NCBI GenBank assembly: GCA_009760855.2
Contig: WPIO01000010.1
Span: forward strand, 7,991,001-8,055,000
Source of the DNA: Cristatella mucedo
Taxonomy: Eukaryota; Bryozoa; Phylactolaemata; Cristatellidae
Reading direction: 5' to 3'
Length of the DNA: 64,000 nt
Notes under the pieces: generated by a model
What the model saw: only the letters and a program-made list of their open reading frames with translations
Databases searched by the model: none
Told to the model about the DNA's origin: nothing
Position numbers and translations under genes: made by a program
In this document: one piece after another, positions 47,490 to 58,884 of the stretch
Numbering within the stretch: position 1 is the stretch's first letter
How the letters are laid out: every line of letters starts with the position of its first letter

Positions 47490-47660
47490 CTGTAATGGCT
47501 CACTAGATAAGGCGGTTGCTTTTCACGACCTCGGCCCCGAGGTCGTGGGTTCGAATCCTGTGATGGGCGATCCTGTATCGCCACTTCAAGCGGTGGTGAT
47601 AGCCGTCAAGGCTCTTCTGTCGCTATACAAAAAGAGGCTATTAAATCAGCTAGTATTTAT
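47490..47660 (+). mobile_element. SINE family A copy, near-complete
   Basis: The head is taatggctcactagataagg, the clamp is cacgacctcgg/ccgaggtcgtg (perfect), and the B-box is gggttcgaatcc. The body has 'gcgatcctgtatcgccactt' and 'gtcgctatacaaaaagaggc', and the end is 'aaatcagctag'. Confidence 0.92.
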
Positions 47661-47899
47661 TTATTTAGAGCTCATGCAGGCTAAGGCCAACTTTCGTAAT
47701 CTCAAGGCCGGGTCTTTATAAAAACCTAAATGCACCGCAGCAGAGCTACCGATGCGTCCAGGTTAAGCCATGTCCAGGAATCCTTTAACATGTTCACAAC
47801 TTGTTAACAGGAACGTTTGCAGGCAGTTGGATGCTAGCATTCATACGCATTTGAATCCTCGTACGTGTTCGTAGGGCCGCCAATGCTGTCGTGACATTA

Positions 47900-48058
47900 A
47901 TAACAATAATGTAGTTCATTTGTATAGCACCCGAAGAGAATTTAATTTCTATCCAATCGCTTTACACGTGCCGCCGAAGGGCTCGAGCCCATGACCTCGG
48001 TGGTCAGAGGAGAGGCGAGAGAGAGGCGAGCACTTTACCCTGGGGCCAAACCAGGGAG
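47900..48058 (-). mobile_element. SINE family B copy
   Basis: On the plus strand it reads 'tttgtatagcacccgaagag', 'ccaatcgctttacacgtgcc', 'gggctcgagcccatgacctc' and 'ctggggccaaaccaggg', with a small gagaggcga duplication in the head. Confidence 0.8.
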
Positions 48059-48424
48059 GCAGTAACGCATGTCTTCGGTAATACTCGAGCTCTTCACACC
48101 AAGACGAACTAATCGCGTGCAGTACGCTGCACGTGAAAGAAAAACCTTAAGGAGAGAGAAAGTGCTAGATTCACAAGCTTTTGCAACCCCTGTAGTATGG
48201 GCTGTCCTGTCCGACTGCCTACAGCCGTGGAGCCACTGGAGCAGTGGGAGCTGGCACTCCCACTTCAATCTCTTCTCTGGCGATCGCTTACAGTTCAAGA
48301 TGGTGAACGCTCGGCTATAGGATTCGTTGGTGAGTGCAGACCGGCTGGAGCCAGAGCTGCTGCCAGAGCGAGGGTAGCACGAAGGACTGTGCGAAGAGAC
48401 ACCTCAGCGGTGACCCTAGCGAAG

Positions 48425-48795
48425 CGTTACTATGTATCTCCATCTGCAACTCTACGAAGTCACAAAGACTGGGTAGGCGTTAATGGGTACAGTGCACTCA
48501 AAGCCTAAGCGGCTTTCGGTGCACATGCAGTAACCAACGAACTTCATCTCGCGCGACAAAGAGAAAGTCAGATGCATAGCTTAGTCAGGAGTGCAGCGGA
48601 GGAAGTTAGTAGCGTGGACGTAGCAGCTCAGGACGGCTGGAAAGAATGTGCCACAGCCGGCAGCAGGAGAATAGATGTCGTTTTTTTTAAGAATTGATTA
48701 AGCGAGCTCCACGGTCTGGGACCTGAAGAGCAAAAGCTTCTGTTGCCAACGGTCTTTAAACGAAGGAATGGAACAGTTATGTGATGCCTCGTCAG
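48425..48795 (-). mobile_element. LINE family 1 3' fragment
   Basis: In minus orientation it encodes VPFLRLKTVGNRSFCSSGPR-PWSSLNQFL, then KSRLGFECT-like codons and a 3' end with 'gtgacttcgtagagttgcag'. A frameshift lies in the A-rich stretch at 48681-48690. Confidence 0.87.
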
Positions 48796-49094
48796 TTTCG
48801 GGATCTGAGATCTTTCATATACTCCCGAGTTCATGACAGTAGCTTATTAAAGAAACATTTTTCATTAAAATTTTTAGAGCATCGACATTGCTACAGAATT
48901 TCTTATCTTATATGCTTCACAGGCGGCAGTTCTAAAACTTCGACGAGATTTATAAACCGAAGCTTAAGCTTTACAGGCCGAGAGCCAGCTCGATGTCAGT
49001 GGTGCAAATGCACTGTTAACACACCCACATACATGTGCACACGTACACTCATACGTGCATATAAGCCTATTTATACATGCATGTACCTGTATCT

Positions 49095-49096
<2 letters not shown>

Positions 49097-49164
<68 letters not shown>

Positions 49165-49198
49165 ACACATACAGAGCACACACACACGTGCACACACA
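49097..49198. repeat. (CA)n microsatellite
   Basis: About 30 perfect CA units, then tacaca and gagcaca variants. Confidence 0.95.
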
Positions 49199-49254
49199 CC
49201 TACTGTACATACTAACAATATGAACATACTTGACACCTAATTCGAAATTAAATA

Positions 49255-49398
49255 AATAAAATTTAATTCTTTTATATAGCGCCCTAAGAGAACTTAATCC
49301 CTATTCAGGTGCTTCACATATACCCTGGGGCTCGAGCTCCCGACCTCGGCCAGACCTCGGTCAGGACGAGCACCTTAATCACTTTGCCAAACCAGCTG
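49255..49398 (-). mobile_element. SINE family B copy
   Basis: On the plus strand it reads 'ttatatagcgccctaagaga', 'attcaggtgcttcacatata', 'ggggctcgagctcccgacct' and 'caccttaatcactttgccaa'. Confidence 0.85.
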
Positions 49399-49620
49399 CA
49401 CGAGCACGAATAAATTAAGCCCTGCCGTCGCCAAAGAAATATCGCTTTCCGAGGGCCGTTTGTCGAACTCCACTAGATATCGAGCTTTTTTCTGCAAGCA
49501 GTCATGAATAGGAATGTGGGTTCACACATTGTGACAGCATGGGGCTGAGCGCACGGTCTTGGACTGCTAATCTGCCTGTGGAGCCGAGGTCTTTTTTCTT
49601 GCCATGGCTAATCGACAGTA

Positions 49621-49623
<3 letters not shown>

Positions 49624-49660
<37 letters not shown>
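49624..49660. repeat. (TA)n microsatellite
   Basis: About 18 TA units. Confidence 0.95.
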
Positions 49661-49662
<2 letters not shown>

Positions 49663-49739
49663 CATTTTTATGTATTCATGTATATGTAATATATATTTTT
49701 ATTTATTTATTTGCAGTTACCTCTATGTAAACACTGCGA

Positions 49740-51190
49740 ACACTACTCAATTGTTCTTAAAAGCATTGTATCTTAAGATACTATCCATTTTTTAGCTAAT
49801 GATCCTCTACTTACTGAACTGCCTACGGTTATTAATTTATACTATTCTTCTAAACAGGTCAATAGAAGTCTTTGCCAATGGTAGCTTAAGAATGAAAGCC
49901 AACAAGTCACGACAGCTTTTCAAAAATCTTTATTTAAACCTTACCATAAAATCTCAACGCTCTCAGTTCTTAGATACTTAGATTTTTCGGATTTGTTCAT
50001 GCCTGAGCATGTGATTAAATATCTTTACATATGGAGCTGTGCATAAGAATCCGTGCTTCTTTCAACGACGACCATGAAGGAGCATGGAATCGACTGATGC
50101 TTTTCTCACTGCTCGTGCCGCCTCACGGTTCTCACTCGCCGCTAGGATTCGAACCGGCTGACTAGAGTACATTCTGCAGCCTCTATCGTGATAGGAAGTT
50201 TCTCTAGGCTGAAGCGTCAACTACGACAACCGGCATGAAGGTTAAAGACAGAATAACTGCCAGTCGGCCACATTGCTGCAGACTATTCGATGAATCACTA
50301 ACCGATTCAGGGCAAGAGCTTATACAAATGCAAGTAAGTTATGACAGAAAGAGGATTCGTTGTGCAGGCGAATTACTCGACGCTGTCGCTCTCACACAAA
50401 TTGCACTCTGAAATAGGAGCTCTACCTCTAGATTTTACATTCGCCGTTATCAGTGGCTAGGTACCAGTCCAATTAAGCTCAAAAGTTTGATCAATCGCCA
50501 ATGGCGACTTGGAGCTAATCTGTTAGTAATTACTATGATGCTAACTATGCTGCAAACAGAAATAATGCCTGAACTAAAAAAATTATATGGCCTACAGCTA
50601 ACTGAATACCGTGTTTTTGAAGACCATTTGTTTAATTTGCTGACAGTAATTCCAAGGAAACGACGGAAAGATGCTCTCTGACGGAATTGTCCGAAAATTC
50701 GCTAAGGGATTCTAACCGTTTGCAGCTTTCGTATTCATCATGCACAACAACTATACGCACATGAAAAAGATCTTTAATAAGACGTCTTCAAACTAAAAAA
50801 AGCGACATGATCCAAAGAAACTCGTGGACACGAGGAGATAACGCTGCTGCTGTAGCTCGCTAGATAAAAAGGAGCCAAGTCACAGCGGCCTTTAAAGAAT
50901 AACAAGAATAGATATGTTAGAATATAAATAATAATTATACAAATAATTATATTTGTATTATTAATTAAAATAATAAGAAGTTTGTCATATATTAGAAGCC
51001 TGACCCAGAGCCCCGGCAGCTATATCAATAGCAATTAAATATTTTGAAATTGCATATACATTGTAGGCCCAGTTGCACTGGCATGTTGAAGGTTTAAACA
51101 ACGTCCAAATATATACGGCGGGGAGATCTAGCGAAGCTGAGATTGCAATCGAGCTATATAATTGGTCAATAATATTTAGAGCATAAATTT
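49740..51190. other. AT-rich; no gene recognised
   Basis: Short open frames only. A-rich and TAAT-rich patches at 50920-50990. Confidence 0.4.
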
Positions 51191-51349
51191 AACTTTTTTT
51201 TAATTTGAAGCAAGCACACTGCCATCTTCCTCTGCACTTTGCTCTGAAATTGAGCTTGCGAGCGGCAAGTAGCCACTAGCCTCTGCCATAAAGCTTGGCT
51301 GCCGCATGGAAAGGGCTAGCAGATCTCTAAGGCGGAGGCTAAAAAAAAA

Positions 51350-51522
51350 TCCTAGCTGATTAAACAGCCTCTTTTTGTATAGCGACAGAAGAGCCTTTAC
51401 AGCTATCACCACCGCTTGCAGTGGCGATAAAGGATTCCCCACCGCAGGAATCGAACCCACGACCTCGGGACCGAGGTCGTGAAAGCAACCGCCTTACCTA
51501 GCGTGCCATCACGGCTCGAAAG
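51350..51522 (-). mobile_element. SINE family A copy, near-complete
   Basis: In minus orientation: cgagccgtgatggcacgctaggtaaggcgg head, perfect clamp cacgacctcgg/ccgaggtcgtg, gggttcgattcc B-box, 'gataaagg' body and 'agaggctgtttaatcagcta' end. It is highly similar to the 55.7-kb copy. Confidence 0.92.
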
Positions 51523-51608
51523 CATGCCCAATGCGAAGTGCTCGAATGGCTGTAAGCCAGCTGTTAGTCTAATTGTCCAAAAGAAAAAAATATCCTATCC
51601 GGCTCCTC

Positions 51609-51693
51609 CTCGCCGAAGGCGAGCAGCCCGCGAGTTTTTTTCGCGACGCCTCGAGAAGGACGCCGCAGAGCGCTATTGGCTCGAGGCGCTCGC
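51609..51693. repeat. two GC-rich hairpins
   Basis: CTCGCC-GAA-GGCGAG at 51609-51623 is a perfect palindrome with a 3-base loop. GCGACGCCTCGAG (51643-51655) pairs with CTCGAGGCGCTCGC (51680-51693) with one extra base. Confidence 0.7.
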
Positions 51694-52350
51694 CAGGCTT
51701 TTTTTTTTCTTTCGTCGCGTCTAAAAAGAGCTACATACTCAGCAGCTCTAGCGATGCGATACTCGCTGAGAGAAAAGTAAATAAAAGCGACGCATCCTCC
51801 GGAAACTGAAACCGCACGCACGCGCCGAAGGGAAGCTCTTTAGTGAGCAGTCTTTATAACCGCATCTAAAAACAAAAGAAGAATAGCGATCGCCCTTTCC
51901 GTAGAAGCTTCTTGACCCTGCGACGCCGCCAAGCCTCCGTAGCCGCTACTTCACACTTCGCATTTAATGAATAATTCACGCATGACATTCTCAAGTCTCG
52001 TAGTCCACCCCCCTAACCCGGAATCGCCGTCGGTCGCCAACTAGGCAGTCTGCCACCGGGCTTCGGTGGGCTGCCAGCTACGGGCTCAATCGGCTGCAGT
52101 TCACTTGCCATTGGTGTGGCCCCGCCGGGCCAGCCAGAGCGATCGGGAGCTGAATGTCAACGTCCTCGGGCGACTTGGCGACACGTGGACCACGCGCAGG
52201 TCGTCGCTGCCTAGAAGTCTGCAGAGCTGATTTAAAAAGTCAAATTCTCTACCAATTTCTTGACCGTATGGTGCTCCCAAGACACCACCGGCACTATATT
52301 CAAGCAGAAGGGGCTCCGGGAGAAATGCCTTTGTAAAGATCCTTCTAGGC

Positions 52351-53795
52351 CAGCGGTAGCGCACTCACAGCCTAAGCGGCTTTCGGTACGCATTCGGTAG
52401 CCAACAGACTTCGTCTCACGCAACAAAGAGAAAGTGGGAAGCATAACAGAGTCAGGAGAGCAGTTGAGGTAGTGAGTAGCATAAAAGTAGCAGCTCAGGA
52501 CCGCTGAAAAGGATGAGCCATAGTCGGCAGTAGGAGAGTAGTTGTCGTTGCGTAAGAATTGTGGAAGTGAGTTCCACAGTCTAGGACCTGCAGAGCTAAA
52601 GCTTCTGTCGCCAACGGTCTTTAAGTGCAGGAATCGAACAGCTAATTTATTGTCCACACAGGACCTGAGGGCGCGAACAGGCTGAAACTGATGCAGCAGT
52701 TCAGCTACGCACGAAGGAGCCAAGCCGTGGCGGGCCTTGTGGGTCAGCGTAAGAACTTTGCTCTGTATCCGTTGCTCAACCGGCAACTATCCTAGCTCTT
52801 TTAGCAAAGGAGACACGTGCTCAAACCGCTGGGACTTGAAGACTAGCCTTGCAGCCATATTCATGGTCTGCTGCAGTGGCCTAATAGCTTTCTTTGGCTG
52901 CCCAGCCAAAAGGGAATTACAATAATCAAGGCGAGACAGAACTAAGGAGCTAGCTAAATTTGTTGCAAGCCACTGTGGAAGACAGCTCCTAATCTTGGAT
53001 GGGGATCGGACGAGATGGCTAGCTATAGAAGCAGTCTTCTGAATGAAGCTTTTAAAATTGATGCAGCTGTCGAAAACGACACCTAAATTTTGAGCACGTG
53101 GTGATGGTCGCACAATAGCATCACCTATTAGAAGAGCAACGCCTTTTAATTCAGCCACACGTTTAGGGTGTCCTATGAGCAGCAGTTTGGTTTTATCATC
53201 ATTTAATTTCAGGAAGTTTTCCGACATCCAGGATTGAATATCGGCAAGGCAAGCATTCAGTTTCTCAGTTGCCGCAGCAGATTCCGACGGTTTGAATGAC
53301 AAATACAACTGCGTATAGTCGGCATAGAAGTGATATCCTATTCCATGGGCCTTAATCACTTTTCCCAGAGGTTGTGTGTGTAAATGGAGAACAGCAAGGG
53401 ACCGAGTACAGACCCTTGAGGGACTCCACAGGTGACCCTTCCCGTGTGTGAGACCTGACCCCCATATGACACGGATTGAACACGATCAGACAAGTACGAT
53501 TTAAACCACGCCGGTGCTTCGTCTGCCAGACCGATCGTTGTTCTCAATCGTTCAAGCAGAACCTCGTGATCAATGGTGTCGAAGGCAGCAGACAGATCTA
53601 GCAGAGCTAGGGCAGTGACATTCTGTGGGTCGCGACCCCTATGGGGCTCGAACGACCCTTTCGCAGGAGTCGCTTAAGACCAGCGGAAAACACGTATTTC
53701 CATATCTTGCACACAATAATTTTATGGTTGGGGGTCGCCAAAATATGAGAAGCTGTATTAAAGAGTCGCGGCATTAGGAATGTTGAGAACCACTG
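52351..53795 (+). mobile_element. SPIN-like non-autonomous hAT transposon, split by a LINE
   Basis: The right part (53623-53795) reads ctgtgggtcgcgacccct, ctcgaacgaccctttcgcag, gagtcgcttaagaccagcgg, aataattttatggttggggg, gtattaaagagtcgcggcat and ends gttgagaaccactg. This matches, in order, the short SPIN hAT elements as I know them from tetrapods. CAGCGGT at 52351-52357 equals the first seven bases of the SPIN left end. Between them lies a minus-strand LINE. The eight bases outside each end, ttctaggc and ccgtaggc, share TAGGC with a central TA, consistent with a decayed 8-bp hAT target duplication. No transposase is encoded. Confidence 0.85.
52358..53622 (-). pseudogene. LINE family 1 (CR1/L2-like) reverse transcriptase, 5'- and 3'-truncated, frameshifted
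   Basis: Reading minus strand: [20 protein letters not shown] starts at the truncated 5' end, then [20 protein letters not shown] and [18 protein letters not shown] (RT motif). After a frameshift comes GYHFYADYTQLYLSF, in which the catalytic YADD has become YADY, then SENFLKLNDDKTKLLLIG, HLVRSPSKIRSCLPQWLA and SRLDYCNSLLAG. The last block has TVGDRSFSSAGPRLWNSLPQ and ends inside the usual 3' region at gtgcgcta. The family's tail and (TTACA)n end are missing. It is dead: two frames are shifted and a catalytic Asp is lost. Confidence 0.93.
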
Positions 53796-53804
53796 CCGTA
53801 GGCC

Positions 53805-55670
53805 TTTAAGATCCCTTCTGCCGGGCGTCAAAGGTACACACAGCCCGACGACAGGCCTCGCCGTGCGCCTCTCGTCCGCTCAGATTGATTTCTATCCGCT
53901 TTAAAACAATGGCGGCCTTTTCTGGCGCGAGAGCGTGACTCTGCTCCCCTTGAGAAGCGCTGATGAGATGAGCTTTACGATCCCTCCATTCATTAAACAG
54001 TGGCGGCCGGCAATGTCTGAATATCCGCACGGAAACAGTGCCTCTAGAGAAATAAAACCGCCGCCCCCATTTGCTAAGCTTGAAGCGTAGCTCTAAAGGC
54101 AACCCATCCGGCAGGCTAACGCGACTCGATCTAAAAACATGGGTAGCCCCCTCTCTGAGGAAACGGGCTGAGCGAGAGCCAAAACGAGGCACGCCGCCGC
54201 TCGCGCAACCAGTCTAGAACGATTCTAAAATGACGGCTGTTTCTCACTTTGCAAGAGCCCGAAGCTCCGCGGCGAAGGCGTGACTCGGCCCGCCCGGGAA
54301 CTCATCTAAAAATAAGTACACCCCAATTCGAAGAGCTTGAATTTGCTCGCCCGAAGACATGCCGCTAGGCTAGGGCCTTTAGACGGGTCTGAAAAGAATG
54401 GACCGCTCGAAAAACCCAATAGAAATGGCGTTTCTCTCTTAAAGACTAACGTCAGCCCCGCCAGTCGACTGGCAATCGGAGAGCAATTCACGGTTGGTCG
54501 CTGGCACAGTGGTTGGAGCGAAAACCTAATGCTCTTGGATGCCCAAAGAACGCCCAGGAGTGGCTTGTTTGAATGCGGCATTCGAGATTAGATGAGTACG
54601 AGTACGAGCTGCCAACGCGTAGCTGGCTTCCGGCTCACAGGCACAGCTTGCTGCGGTCCTCGCGCACGCCACGAAACTGTGAAATTGCAGCTTTATTACT
54701 CTATGACTACGCAGTAAAAAGCTGCGCCAGCATTCTCTCTATCCAAGTGAGCCGCGCCAGTCTCTCACCATTCGCTTTGCAAACGCAATTGCCCTATACG
54801 CACGGTTGCTGCTAACGTGTGTGCGGCACGTAGGCCTTTCTCGACACCGCAGCTATTCCAAAACTCATTCGACCTGTCGGTAGCCACGTCCTAAAACCTA
54901 TTCTTGTACACACATCGACAACAGCGTACTCTTTGATCACTGGTTTCTGGGCCAATGTGAATTTACTGGCTTGCGTATGCTCATGTAAAACTAGCACAAC
55001 CAGGTAGCAGGTATACAGGTATACAGGCCTAATATGACCAGCTAGGCATCTGGGTAATAAAAGAGAAACTGCATTCCTAATATCCGTGCCAGATGCCCAC
55101 ACCGAACCAGCTTTTTGAAGTCGAATCAGCTGATCAGCGGAGCAGATTTATCGCGGAAGTCTGATCGGTGCCCAATGGAGGAGCGGTGACAAACTGTTCA
55201 GCAGTCGGTCCCATTGGACTCGGACATTTTCTATGCAGCTACAGTACATCACTACTGAGGTTCCCCTTTGGCTCCAGCTGGACGACTGAGTCAAATACTG
55301 CGAGCATCGCGGCTGCAGTCGAGGAATTGGCTTAATTAGGCAAAGCACCGCCGGTCTTCCACATTGACCCAAACTCCGAAACCGGCTTCTGGGACGCGTT
55401 CGAGTGTAATGATGGCAGGCAGCTACCGACCGAGCGACACGCGCTCATAAGGAAGGAGCGCTTGGCTAATCGTGCGGGTGCCTCCGAGTCATGCAAGCCA
55501 ATGCGTCTCGGCGGTCGTCCGTCTACAGTCTACGCGATCATCTTCACTCATTTTTGAGGCGTACGATCTTCTCTATTCATTACGAAACTTTAACCCTACT
55601 CGCCTTTGACCTTTTCTTGCATTTAGCAGCTCGGAGTGCTAAATAAATTAAATAAATAAGTAAATAAATC
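53805..55670. other. CpG-rich sequence; no gene recognised
   Basis: A minus frame at 53806-54192 (128 codons) and one at 54306-54581 stay open, but show no motif. CpG is frequent, unlike most of the window. The motif tctaaaa recurs (54130, 54224, 54304; also 51719 and 51866). Confidence 0.35.
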
Positions 55671-55840
55671 TTAGCTGATTTAACAGGCTCTTTTTGTATA
55701 GCGACAGAAGAGCCTTTACGGCTATCACCTCCGCTTGCAGTGGCGATAAAGAATCGCCCACTGCAGGAATCGAACCAACGACCTCGGGATCGAGGTCGTG
55801 AAAGCAACCGCCTTACCTAGTGCGCTATCACGGCTCACCG
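55668..55840 (-). mobile_element. SINE family A copy, near-complete
   Basis: In minus orientation: gagccgtgatagcgcactag head, clamp cacgacctcg/cgaggtcgt, 'ttcgattcc' B-box, 'gataccctt'-like body and 'agcctgttaaatcagcta' end. It is preceded on the plus strand by an (AAAT)n run at 55640-55668, which is this copy's 3' tail. Confidence 0.92.
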
Positions 55841-56564
55841 AGTGCTGGCCCGGACTACCCGTTGCGATTTAATTCGGCGCCATAGAAATCTGTATTCGTC
55901 AACTCGCCTGCATGCGGTCGGCAGGTATAGCTACAGATCGCGACCGAATTATCTGTGCTGGTCCGTAGCCACGATTTTTCACGGTTATAAGCATTTAGAC
56001 CGCGAGTAGGCCGCAGGAAGTGACGTTGTTGTCTCCATCCTTTCCTTCAAGCCAGGAATGGACGCGTTCCCTATCAGTTATGCTCAATGTACTCAACAAT
56101 CTGAGCGGTAGACTGCCAGAGGTCTAGTAGACTTAGCATTCAAATTTTATCTACAGTGTGGATATGGAAATAATTACTATTGAGTAACAGAGCTCGTTTC
56201 TAGCAGTTTTTCATCGTAAGAAGTTGGTCATCGGCAGAAAACCTCGGTTGCGAGCGCTTAACGGGGGCTCGTCGAAAGACATTTCCATCGCTTAGCAGCA
56301 TGGCAGTGCCGGGTTAGAGGTGCCTCCAGAAACGGCTTGGCTGAATAGTGCAATCTCACTGGAAGCCGGCTGAAATTGTAGTAGGCGTAACCACCTGCTA
56401 CGCACTCTGCTGAGCGATTTTAAGAAAATGGCATGTTCCTGCCATTCGAGAGGTAGGGAATTTAGGAATGCTTAGGCATCTCCCCAAAAGCCGAGTCGGA
56501 AATATCGACGTCAACCGGCAGGCCTGCCAGTTTGGCTTTTCTAGGCCTATCTCTGAAATTTTCC

Positions 56565-56795
56565 GCCCTAGTGGCCCAGTGGTTAGGGTGCGTGCCTTTT
56601 TTGAGATCAAGTTTAAGGTTAATGCCGTGTGTCTTCGCACAAAAGTTAAGGAGCTCGCTCTTCACGAACCGGGTCGTGGGTTTGAGTCCTGCAGTCATCG
56701 ATCCTTTATTGACCACTGCAGAAGCGGTGGTGATAGCCGTATAGGGCTCTCCGAAAAGAAATAAAATGAGGCTGTTGAACCAGTTTACCCTTTTT
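56565..56795 (+). mobile_element. SINE family A body with interrupted head
   Basis: gtggcccagtggttagggtg (A-box-like) and gggtcgtgggtttgagtcc (B-box) are separated by about 90 bases, much more than in other copies. The body 'atcgatcctttattgaccac' and end 'gaggctgttgaaccagttt' are typical. Confidence 0.75.
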
Positions 56796-56805
56796 TAAAT
56801 GTATT

Positions 56806-56905
56806 TGAAGACCGAGATCATGGGCTTCAGCCCCACGGCATATGCGAAGCGCCTGAATAGAGATACAAGTCTCTTAGGGCACCATGCAAATATATTATAT
56901 TTTAT
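56806..56905 (+). mobile_element. SINE family B 3' half, in tandem with the previous SINE
   Basis: 'ccgagatcatgggcttcagc', 'atgcgaagcgcctgaataga' and 'tctcttagggcaccatgcaa' match family B; the start is truncated against the end of the upstream SINE. Confidence 0.78.
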
Positions 56906-57639
56906 TTTATGCATTCGGTGAAGGCGAGAACGTCTTTAGCACTCACTGGAAAGCGACTAGGAAGATGCGTTTAAAGTGGACCACCCAGTGCATCCCTCTG
57001 GCCCAGTCACACACGGTTAGCGTTTTTATACCTAGCCCCTTCCGAAGACCGACCTTGAACCGTCCTGAATACCTCTTTTGCCCGCTGTCAAAGCCTGGCG
57101 GTGCCCTCTGGCGACAGGCCGCAATAAAGAGTACAGACCTCCCTACGGGCCTCTTCACCACTCCCTCGAAAATGGCAATACAAGTACGAGAACAGCCTGA
57201 GCTGAACACGCTCCACCCAGTACGTCTCTCGCTTTGGCCCCATGTGAACTTGCTTTCGCCCCCCTGAAGACCTTGAAGCGTGAAAAAGGCCTGCTGTCGG
57301 CAGCTTTCTTAGCCTTGGCTCAATAAACCCAAACAAATATGTCAGCGGCCCGTCAGTCAAGCCGACCCTGAAGCTGCTCTGGGAAAGAGCGCCATCCACA
57401 TATTTCTTATGTGACTCTTTAAACCGACTGCTTACCAGCCTAGTGAAAGTCGCAACTGCCGCACATACGCTGCGTCTCTCCAATCTGCACCGGCTGATCG
57501 CCTGACTTCTAGGCCGTCACTCATTTTGGGTCCTTTCGCTCTCGCCATGCGGTTTACCTATCTGAAATTATACTTACTCCTCAAGCTACGCCCTACACCA
57601 TCCACCGCCTCCTTCTCCTTTGTCTCAGATCATTTAGCC

Positions 57640-57940
57640 CGACTTCAGACCCACATCAAATTCATTAGCGACCTTGCCTTTCGTTCCTGTGCGCCCGAGG
57701 CCTGGAACTCGACGCTAACTGACATCGTGACACACCCCGACTTGTCCAATATTTAAACTATATATAGCAATAGCAAAACAAAAACCCACACAGCATTTGC
57801 TTCGTCTGCGTATACGTTCTACAATAGTGCATGTTGTTATCACAAATAAGTTGATATGCTTCTTTTCCGGCGACGTGAAATGCCTAGAAATGCTGGATTT
57901 CGGTAAGGTGTTGCATAAATGCATTCTTGAAATTATCATT
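57640..57940 (+). mobile_element. LINE family 2-related C-terminal fragment
   Basis: The frame reads LAFRSCAPEAWNSTLTDIVT-HPDLSNIF, the terminal LINE motif, followed by 'tgaaatgcctagaaatgctg' and a degraded tail. Confidence 0.7.
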
Positions 57941-58069
57941 CTATTAAGGAGCAGAGACTAAAGGTGCCTGCTAAAGGCACGTGACTGGGCAGGCACGTAT
58001 AATCTTCTATATAAATAATCGCAGTTCTGTCTGGCGACAGCACCTACAGCTCCATGCAGAAGGCATGCT

Positions 58070-58275
58070 AACCATACCTACTAGCCATATCTACACGTTC
58101 ACCCTATGTATGTCACAGCTTACAATGTAATGCTTGATGACATTGCGAATGCTACCACTAATCATTTGGTCATATTTTCTTTAAAGCGTCTGTAAAGTGT
58201 CTATAAAAAAAGATTCAGTTCTCTGAGGGTGCTCTGCCAATATATTATTATCATTATCACATTTATAATTATGCT
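58070..58275 (+). mobile_element. LINE family 2 3' untranslated end
   Basis: 'caccctatgtatgtcacagc', 'atgcttgatgacattgcgaa', 'taatcatttggtcatatttt' and 'gtaaagtgtctataaaaaaa' parallel 22915-23060; a (TTA)n follows. Confidence 0.78.
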
Positions 58276-58884
58276 GCAAGGCAAACCGTTGACGTCCTCT
58301 CCAGAAGTCTTGTAGCCCTCCCGCAAGCAGCGGCTGTAAAGCTTTCGGAGAGGAATACCAAACGAGCATGCTTAGCGGTGGGCACCCTTCTGAGGCTGTA
58401 GAAACTAGACGCCGCTTTGGTCTCTGGCATCTTTTTCACAGACAGCAAAAAGTTTAAAGTAAAGAGGGTTAAAAACTCAAGTGCCTTTGAAACTCGTTGT
58501 CGTTATCGCTTGGAAGGTCTGGCAGCTATACACTCACTTTTGGGACAACGTGAGCTAAGGAAGAGGTGTGCCAAGAAGACCAAACAGTGATATCGATGGG
58601 ACGAAGCAAAGCATGTCAGGCAGGAAAGGATGACAGGCGGCAAGCAATCCGACACGCCCATTTGACGTATTGTAGGTGTCAAAGCCATTGTCACTCTCCT
58701 TGTTTGGTTAAATTCACGGCGAAACTCACGTGAAGAGACCAAGCCAAAGAGGTCAGAGGTAAAAGAAAATCGGACACGAAACAAACTACGGTAATCTGCT
58801 AAGAAACATCTTCTCCGTGACAGGAAGACCTTTCCGTCAAGATTGGTTAATTTAACCTCATTCAGATGACAGCTGACCATAATC

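Noticed and set aside
47490-47580. Functional tRNA genes at the A-/B-box matches
   Set aside because: The boxes sit in repeated SINE heads with long non-tRNA bodies; no cloverleaf with a normal acceptor stem was seen.
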